A DNA stretch of 64,000 nucleotides from Hyaloscypha bicolor E (Eukaryota > Ascomycota > Leotiomycetes > Helotiales > Hyaloscyphaceae): NCBI RefSeq assembly GCF_002865645.1, contig NW_020194626.1, forward strand, positions 992,001-1,056,000. The letters run 5' to 3'. Both the position numbers and the translations under genes were made by a program. How positions within the stretch are numbered: the first letter of the stretch is position 1; each line of letters begins with the position of its first letter. A model generated the notes under the pieces. It saw only the letters and a list, made by a program, of their open reading frames with translations. It made no database searches and had not been told where the DNA came from. Shown here one piece after another: positions 57,912-64,000 of this stretch.

Positions 57912-60900
57912 TTAATTCTTAACGATCGCAGTCGATGAACCGGATGAGCCACTAGCATCTGCCGCTGGAAGATTACCGGCTTTCTTGGCTTGGGCTTCTT
58001 CTGCCTGATTCTTGAGAATCTTCTTGTACATGTTCTCGAGTTGTGTCCCTGGCGGACTTGGATCGAGAGGCCAGAACCCAGCAACGTAGACCCTTTTTCA
58101 ATTAGCTGAGCGTCTCTATAAGTGGGCATTGAAATTTACCAGAAGCGCTTTCGGAGGTCCGAATCAGAAACATCCTCCTCCTGACTCTCTTGGGCTAAAT
58201 TTTCGATGAAGTTGCCAATGGTGACAAGTTCTACCTTCATGACATTGGCACGTTCCTTTTGCGACTTGATGCGGTCCTTCGTGGCCGACTGGACACGCTT
58301 GAGGCTGTCCTTAATATCCTTAAATATGAGGCGGAGCATAGCTTCTTGCTCATGGCCCGACTTTGAATGGCCGTTCTCTGACTTACGCTGCTTGCTGTGG
58401 CGATCATGATGACGATCCTCCTCTGGCCCACTGAGCTTCCTCTTCAAATCCCTAGAGCCTGACTTGGGCGTAGCGACATCTGTGCTGCCGTGTCGACGAG
58501 GATCGGTACTCGAATTACCGTGTGAATTGCCATGGCTGTGTGCACGATCCTTTTCTCGATCGCGACTATGGTGCTCAGAGTGGCGGTGAATCTTCTTCGA
58601 TTGAGGCGCCGGAGAAGCCGATACTGAGCCTCTCGTTTCAGATCGACGATGGCCGTTAGTACGGTCATGCTTTTTGTTGTTTCTATGATGATTCGCAACG
58701 GCAAGCTTCGCAGCTTGGTTATCGAAGTATTTCGCCTTCAGGACAGAAAGAAGGTAGTCCGCACGTCTAACCAGGTGAACAGCACCGGGTGCTTTTGCTA
58801 CTTTTTCGTCCCCCTTATTGCGCTCCTCTTTCTTGTCGACTCGGTGCTCCTCTAGGAAGAACTTTTCCTTGAGCCCAAGATCGGGATCATCTCTGATCTG
58901 AACCCAGGCGCCATAGCCATGCCGGTGGATGCCAACAAGTAACATACCATCCTCTCTAGCACCCCAGTCACAGGAGTAGTGGGCGGCTTTTGAAGCATCG
59001 GTAACACGGAAGTTCTTGAAGTCGGATGAAGAGTTGATGAGATCTTTCAACATTCTCATCTCGCCGGGACGCTCGATGACAGTTTCTGCGTTGAGCCTTT
59101 TGACGCCCAGAAAGTCGAAAAGAACAGCCTTTTTGTCTTTCTTGGTCAAGGGTTTGTTCGCCTCGCGCTCCATGGCTTCGATCCTCGCAGCATCGTCCCT
59201 CAGCCGTTTCTCACTTTCATCCGTAATGGCCTTAATGACAGATCGTAACAAGTCTATGTCACGACCGACAAGACGGGCGTCCTTGACCAGCTCCTCTCCA
59301 CGCTCTTCAATGGATCCATATCGAAGAAAAGCTCGGAAAAGGTTTCTGGCCTCCTTCTCATTCAACTCTCGCTTGGGATCGGCAAGATTGGCTTGCGCTT
59401 CTCTCTTCTCGTCAAGTTCATCTTGCTTGGCTTGATCGCGCTCTCTCTTTTTTGCTAGTCGCTGCTCTCTCTCGTACTCAGCCGTATTCTTCATAGCAGC
59501 TTTACGTGGTGCATTTTCCTCGACGACCTTAGCAAGATATTCTTCATGAGCACGTCTCTCTTCTTCTGCCTTGATTCCTGCAAGTTGATCTTTGGGGATA
59601 ATGTCGTCCCATTCAAGATCGATCTTGACATCAGTGTACTCGAAGCTTTTGAGGAAGTCTTCACCACCGTCAGCAACCATGCCCTCAGGAACCTCAGTCT
59701 TATGTTCTTCGGCATTCTCAAGTACCGAGTCAATGTCGAGTTCCTCGAGCTTTCGCTGGTTACCAGACTGTTCGAACATCTTTTGGCCTCTGCGTTTGAG
59801 AATCCTCGAGATATCTTCGGATGATTTGGGATCATCAATCTTCCCAGCCTTAACTGCCTTTTCTCGGAGCTCTTTCTTCTCCTTGTCGGTGACGCCTCTC
59901 TGAATAGTGATGAACTCAAGCATGAGCTTGTTTCGAGCTCGCTCAAGGACCTCCTCTTCGACGGTCTCTTTTGAGACAAGTCGATAGATACTGACCGGTT
60001 TCTTCTGACCGATACGATGTGCGCGAGCCATGGCTTGGAGGTCTGCCTGGGGGTTCCAGTCAGAATCGAAGATGATGACCGTATCTGCTGTCATCAAATT
60101 GATCCCAAGACCACCAGCTCGCGTAGAGAGAAGAAAGCAAAAGTCGTTGCTATCGTCGGCATTAAAGTGGTCGATAGCCATGCGACGAGGACCCGCGGCG
60201 ATGGTGCCATCAAGACGCTGAAACTGGTAACCACGGAGCTGTAGATAGTCGCCGAGAATGTCAAGCATCTTCACCATCTGACTGAAGATGAGGACTCGAT
60301 GATTGTCTCTTTTCAACTTTGTCAAAAGTCGATCCAACAACATCATTTTCCCACTACTGGCGATCAGACCTTTCAATTGATCCTCACGTCTCTCGCTTCC
60401 TTTCAATATCTTCTCCTCGGCATTTGGGAACATATAAGGATGATTACTGGCTTTTTTCAGCTCCATCATGATGTTGAGAAGTGACTGTTTCTGCCCCTTC
60501 GCCCCTTCATTGAGAGCAGCGTAGTTGCGGGTGAGGATGTTCTTGTAGTAGTCTAATTGAACATCGGAGAGCTCCACACGAATGATTTTTTCACTCTTAG
60601 GAGGCAAATCATTCTCGACCTTCTGCTTTGTACGGCGAAGGATGTAGGGTTGGATCTTATTGGTGAGTGCGGCAATCTTCTCACCAGCAGCTTCTTCGGT
60701 CAAATCCATGTTCTCCTCGATGTCTAGCTCGCCGGGCATAAGGAAGTCCATCAGAGCTGATAACTCCCCCAATGTGTTTTGAACTGGCGTACCCGTAATC
60801 AATAACCGACTCGGCGCCTTGAAATCAAGTAGCTTTTGGTATAATTGCGACTCCCGATTCTTCAAGCGATGTGCTTCATCAACAGCCATGAATTGCCACT

Positions 60901-62943
60901 TGATCTGAGCGAGAAATGTAGCATCGGCAAGAATGTACTCGTATGAGGTGAGTAGGACATTGAACTTGGGTCTCTTCACATTTCCAGAGGACAGCAACTC
61001 ATACTCACGGATGATTGAGCGTGAAGTCTCTTTGCCGTTGTAGATGACATAATTGACGTCTGGAGCCCAATGGTCGAATGTATCAGCCCAGGCGGGGATA
61101 GTTGTCAACGGCACCACAACAAGGAAGGGTCCTTCCTGATGTCTGTCATGGCGAAGCCAATTCATGAAAGATACTGTTTGGACAGTCTTGCCCAACCCCA
61201 TCTCGTCCGCAAGGATGACATTCTTGTTCTTCGTCCAATTGTATGCCAAGAAGTTGAGGCCGGTGATTTGGAAGTCTCGAAGTTGGCCGTTCTTTATATA
61301 AGACGGTTGCTCTCTGATTGGCACGTGAGAGCCTCGAGTGTTGGGGTTTGACTCCTCTCGATTCGATGTCAATGACCGCGAGCTACGATCCAAGAAGCGG
61401 TCTATTGCGTCTTGAGCAATCTTGCTCACCAGCGAAGCCGCCTCCCAAGTGCAAGATTCGTAGTAAAGACCCTTCCACTTTACGTAGTATTCGGTCTCAT
61501 CCTCACCATCTCTTGTGCCGATAACCCGCTCGACCTTGGTGTAGTCAAGGAGGGCATCAGAGTCGCGTTCCCGATCCAGCATCCATTTTTCCTTTTCTTC
61601 GGGGGGTATGTCGTCGCCACGTGCCATATATATATCCTCAAGGACAATCTTTCTATAGTAGTTCTCTAAACGGCGGAAGCCCCGCATGCCTGTTAGGGAA
61701 GATGTCGTCTCCCAAGTGGCATGATAGTGCGATTTGCCCTGCCATTTTATATAATATTCGAAGTCGTCTCGACCCAGGTCTTCTTCGTTGATATCTTTTC
61801 CTTCTTTGAGCCGGTGTTTGAGGACGACGTCAATATATGGTGTAGTATCCTCCGTATCGCCAGCCCAATAGTTTGGTGTCATCATTTCGGATTCGTCTTC
61901 CATCTCGGCATCACTCTCCTGATAAGCACCAACCGTAACTTGGGCAGCCCTGCGGCTGTTCCATCTCTTTTCTTGGTATATGGGAGCAAGATTTCCGGAT
62001 TCGAGCTGGCGGCGACGATGCTTCTTCGTCGTGCTTCGGGCTCGCGCGCCGCCGTAGGTGTCTGTGTCCGAATCGGATCCGGATGCTGACCGGAGAATTG
62101 GGGTCTCACGCTTCGATGCTATAGCTATGAGGTTAGTGGTGTGGCGACAGCGAGGATGAAAATGGGATGAAATGGGTATCGTACATGGCTGTGATCGCTC
62201 CGGCTTTCTTCGTTTCGTCCTATGAGCGGGAACAACATCAGACTCAGAGTCGTCGTTCTCGTCATCATCTGATTCAATCTAGGTTATGTTAGTCCGGGCA
62301 CTGTAGGTCCTAAAGGAGTTCAAATCGACGTACGATAGTCCGGTGTTGGACTGGACGGCCCTGTGAAGACTGTCAGCAATGTAATGCTGTACACCTACCG
62401 CTGACGATAACATACACTTCTTCGCAGACCGTATAGCTCTGGGTTGGCCAGAATGTGCTCATCCTCGAGGCCTAGCTTTCGCTTCGCAGGACGACGAGAC
62501 TCGGCGGAGGTTGAGCGCTCCTGACGGGCTCTATCTGGAGCTGTGTGAGGTGGGCTGTCTTCCATGTCGAAGTCAGCATCATCAGATTCATCCTGAACCT
62601 CTGCAGCGGAGGACTCGGAGGCATCAGTATCTTGAGCTCCAAACTCGGATTGGCGATTTCTTGATGGCGCCGGTGAGGGTTCGTCGACAATAGATTTGGC
62701 AACCTCGGACAGGTCAGATTCACTGTCATATGGAGCATCGTCGTTCGTGAGGGTAGAGCTTGCCAATGGAGAAACGTGTCCATTGAGAAGAGGCAGCGCC
62801 GATGTCGACTTCAACAACGTTGTAGATGATGGTGGGGCTGAAGACGATGAAGTTAGCAATTTGATCAAAACGGCTGCAAATTTTGCTATGACGCAAAGCC
62901 CCAATGATCGCATGGTCTTCAAGAGACGATAGCAGCGATTCAT
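57912..62943 (-). CDS. chd1: Chromatin remodelling ATPase Chd1
   Basis: Five exons on the minus strand: 62416-62943, 62334-62360 (27 nt), 62185-62278, 58140-62124 and 57912-58092; about 1604 aa. Domains in order are a disordered acidic N-terminus to about 300, then two chromodomains (around YYIKWQGKSHYHATWE and YYVKWKGLYYESCTWE). The SNF2 ATPase follows, with DEMGLGKT near residue 525 and DEAH in AVDEAHRLK, and then the helicase-C lobe (STRAGGLGINL, RAHRIGQKKPV). Next come the SANT/SLIDE-like DNA-binding region (YGAWVQIRDD), a Lys/His/Arg/Ser-rich linker and the C-terminal helical CHCT domain (DLRKRFWVYVAGFWPLDPSP, completed by the last exon). Chd1 spaces nucleosomes over transcribed genes and, in yeast, associates with SAGA/SLIK. 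The N-terminal start (ATG at 62943) is uncertain: a 3' splice-like CGTCTTCAG lies just inside, so the true start may be in an upstream exon. Confidence 0.92.
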
Positions 62944-63935
62944 ATATAACTTCTGCCACAATATGAGAGTCTGCGAGACAGATTCAAGGGCTGCCGGCGC
63001 ATTTCGATGTATTCGATGATAACTTTTGCTGTAGGGCTGCTGATGACCTGTGGCCGATTGGGGATGACGTGGAGCGTGGGAGCTCGCACAAAGCTCAAAA
63101 AATCATCGAAAGTATCGAGAGAACCCAAAAGAACTCAACATAGAGGTTGTTCGAATCGTCCAGGTCGATATTTTCGAGTTATTAGGCCAGGTAGGAAGGA
63201 TGTCTGAGCAGGCAGATGGGCCAGCCTTGAGAGTATCTTGGGCTGTAGCGGTGAGGAGTCTGAGAGATGACACTTACAAGCCATAGTAAAGAGGCCCCCC
63301 GTGAGGCAGACACTGTATTTGTGTTCAAATAAAGAGTGTGGTGTGAAAGAAATGTTGCGAGTGTACTGTGGTGGTTATGTCGAACGCAGTGACAAGAAAC
63401 CCTGGGGCACGCGGAGAGAGCAAGTAGAAACCCCGACTTTGCAGTCCACCAAAAAAGCGGCACTAAATTCTCAATGTCCCAAGTTCAGTCGGAACATTTC
63501 AGAAAGACCCTCTACGAATGTTCCCACGACTTGTAGTAACATCAAAATCTCCACCTTCCGCTATCCTTCGCAATTCCAAAATACAATTTTCTACTCTCGC
63601 AGTCCAGACAACTGTCCGACCTTGACTTGGGACGTGGAAAATCAGTGCCGCTTTACTGTCTACCACCATCAGCCTGATCGTTCGCTTAATGGCCCGAAAG
63701 GCAGCACACTATGGTGAACCAATCACAAAACCACCTTACTCATTTACGACTCTGGTTTTCCCAAATTCTCGATACAAAATTACGTCGTGCTGGCCCTCTC
63801 TGCCTCGAGACAGACAACTACAGCACAACTCTACGCCCTTTCGTTTCTCCAAGCCCTCCCCCAGTCCACCAACTTCTGCTGAAGCATTCCGAATACCCTA
63901 ACCACATCTTGCCAGTAGGGCACGAGGCAGCAAAG
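62944..63935. promoter_or_regulatory. Divergent chd1/RLI1 promoter region
   Basis: About 1 kb between outward-facing genes. It may include an unrecognised first exon of chd1. No other supported gene. Confidence 0.4.
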
Positions 63936-64000
63936 ATGTCGGACAAGCTGACTCGGTGCGTTCAACCCAACGCCTGACACTTTGACCGTGACAACGGCAG
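63936..64000 (+). CDS. rli1: First exon of probable RLI1/ABCE1 (ribosome recycling ATPase), cut by the window edge
   Basis: ATG at 63936 opens MSDKLTR, with a GTGCGT donor after CG at 63955. The sequence ends CGGCAG exactly at base 64000, so the first intron (63956-64000, 45 bp) may end at the window edge. MSDKLTR followed by a phase-2 intron fits the conserved N-terminus of fungal Rli1, an ABC-type Fe-S ATPase that splits ribosomes after termination. Only 20 coding bases are visible, so this rests on a short N-terminal match. Confidence 0.5.

Overview
This window is nuclear DNA of a filamentous ascomycete (Pezizomycotina). The evidence is the many short introns (mostly 43-110 bp, GT...AG), loose gene spacing, long disordered and Ser/Pro-rich protein regions, and a set of typical ascomycete genes: Ssk2-type MAPKKK, Sld3, Dpb4, Med16, Hst3/4-type sirtuin, MeaA/Mep-type ammonium transporter and Chd1. 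The proteins look Leotiomycete-like to me, but that is an impression and was not tested. No rRNA, convincing tRNA, CRISPR or prokaryotic feature was found. All exon models were built by eye from splice signals, reading phase and remembered family conservation.

Layout. At 0-7 kb are the 5' end of a fatty-acid hydroxylase/sterol-desaturase-like membrane protein that runs off the left edge (-), a long alpha/beta-hydrolase-fold protein (+) and a Golgi/ER-type monothiol glutaredoxin (+). The 7-12 kb stretch is decayed: it holds a clear MFS permease pseudogene and a second unresolved, broken-looking minus-strand membrane locus. At 12-15 kb are Dpb4 (-) and a signal-peptide/one-TM Ser/Thr-rich surface protein (-). 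About 3.3 kb without a convincing gene follows. At 18-30 kb lies a dense housekeeping block: Ssk2 MAPKKK (-), diverging from Sld3 (+), then Apq12 (+), GPN3 (-) and S-adenosylmethionine synthetase (+). At 31.6-32.2 kb an AT-rich MITE-like element sits inside a small direct-repeat array. At 34-37.3 kb is a large coiled-coil protein (+), followed by almost 6 kb without a gene I can support. At 43-53 kb are an ammonium transporter (+), Med16 (-, nine exons) and an Hst3/4-type sirtuin (+). At 53.7-63 kb are a sugar transporter (-) and the chromatin remodeller Chd1 (-). The first exon of what is probably RLI1/ABCE1 (+) starts at the right edge.

Working relations. There is no biosynthetic cluster; the genes are mainly housekeeping and regulatory. 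Dpb4 and Sld3 both act in replication initiation, and Hst3/4, Chd1 and Med16 act on chromatin and transcription. I read this as coincidental neighbourhood, not a functional cluster. The most unusual signals are gene-structural: a 14-nt microexon followed by an apparent GC-AG intron in the sugar transporter, a 15-nt microexon in the left-edge gene, an in-frame hexapeptide repeat inside the MFS pseudogene, the MITE-like element, and a 129-bp tandem duplication between the ammonium transporter and Med16 whose copies differ mostly by transitions. I did not find a credible new multi-gene system.
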